Part shown: piece after piece, positions 63,532 to 64,000 of the stretch
Layout of the letters: each line of letters opens with the position of its first letter
Numbering within the stretch: position 1 is the first letter of the stretch
NCBI GenBank assembly: GCA_964019425.1
Contig: OZ025824.1
Location: forward strand, 124,001 to 188,000
Direction of reading: 5' to 3'
Source: Flectonema sp. DT1601
Lineage: Eukaryota; Euglenozoa; Diplonemea; Diplonemida; Diplonemidae
Length of the DNA: 64,000 nt
Program-made: the position numbers and the translations under genes
The notes under the pieces: model-generated
The model's database searches: none
Told to the model about the DNA's origin: nothing
Seen by the model: the letters and a program-made list of their open reading frames with translations, nothing else

Positions 63532-63649
63532 GTTCCTGTAAAGGGAGAGATTATTAATTTATTTAGTAAAAGTTTAAACGGTCACAGGTTATCGAGAGTT
63601 AACAATAAAAACATAAGACACGTTTTAGAATAGATATCAGAAGGTATTC

Positions 63650-64000
63650 TTATGATGATTTGATGGAAAGCCTGATCAGTTTTTGAATAACATCAGAAAT
63701 CGCACCAGCGAGTTTATCAAAACCATCATCAGAATCCCTCTTTGTCGGGATGTGAATAAAATAACCAGCCTGCAGCCTACCATCTTCCACTGCTCCAAGT
63801 GTACGATAATACGTTTCATTACAAATATAAGTATTATCCATACGAGCAGGTAAGGTTGTAATCTTGTAGTTGTTTGGTAAAGAACTGTTGTGAAGATGCT
63901 GAACAATCTCTGATTGGGATTTTATTTTTATGTGACTGGAGTTTTCTGAGATGGGAGCATCGCAGTTGTATCCAATTGCATCTTCTCCTTTTCGGTAATT
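63650..64000 (-). CDS. Pyroglutamyl-peptidase I-like protein, C-terminal part
   Basis: The minus-strand frame is open from the right window edge to the stop at 63650, so the N-terminal half lies outside. The last 116 residues resemble peptidase family C15. GYNCDAPIS precedes a segment with ARMDNTYICNETYYRTL, matching the DAGRYLC-TYY region that holds the catalytic Cys, and AGYFIHIP matches the FVHVP region that holds the catalytic His. The final helix (FDKLAGAISDVIQKLI) also fits. The enzyme removes N-terminal pyroglutamate from peptides in the cytosol. The catalytic Glu would be outside the window. The internal ATG at 63841 is not the start. Confidence 0.75.
   Translation of the reverse strand, partial: NYRKGEDAIGYNCDAPISENSSHIKIKSQSEIVQHLHNSSLPNNYKITTLPARMDNTYICNETYYRTLGAVEDGRLQAGYFIHIPTKRDSDDGFDKLAGAISDVIQKLIRLSIKSS

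Overview
The window looks like nuclear DNA of a protist, probably euglenozoan (a free-living kinetoplastid or a diplonemid is my best guess; this is inference). All 23 protein genes I can support lie on the minus strand; the only plus-strand gene is a tRNA. Recognisable proteins are eukaryotic (DDX49/Dbp8 helicase, PCIF1-type cap methyltransferase, glucosamine-6-phosphate deaminase, formate-THF ligase, inositol polyphosphate 5-phosphatase, an alpha2delta-like VWA/Cache protein). Coding regions are almost intron-free, and a pyrimidine-rich AG acceptor sits about 4-50 nt upstream of most start codons. In one case it lies inside a 66-nt gap between a stop and the next start. That is what a polycistronic, trans-spliced genome looks like. 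Two candidate cis-introns (64 and 66 nt, GT-AG) are visible.

Bases 1-16128 are a tandem gene array. Five 2285/2286-bp units each carry a 387-aa secreted protein with one CGSCH motif. They end in a 1269-aa relative in which the 176-residue CXXCH domain is repeated six times. The unit copies are nearly identical and the outer copies are mosaics, so the array is being homogenised. This family, with a repeated cytochrome-c-like CXXCH motif in a glycosylatable secreted protein, is the most unusual thing here.

Bases 16129-24538 have no credible gene. They are AT-rich with long A or T runs every few hundred bases and one strong hairpin. From 24539 to the right edge is a minus-strand cluster: a multipass surface protein with a mucin-like stalk, a GC-rich cysteine-rich secreted protein, NagB/GNPDA, several unrecognised proteins (one with an MGCC lipid anchor and a zinc ribbon), a helical protein with a cis-intron, two paralogous U1-type zinc-finger proteins, DDX49, the alpha2delta-like protein, PCIF1-like, FTHFS, a 5-phosphatase whose catalytic domain is split by a PDZ-like insert, a PA14-type membrane protein, and the C-terminal part of a pyroglutamyl-peptidase-like protein cut by the window edge.

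The genes do not form one pathway. They mix surface proteins, RNA metabolism (helicase, cap methylation, zinc fingers, tRNA-Gln) and metabolism (amino-sugar, one-carbon), as expected of a directional gene cluster with little functional grouping.
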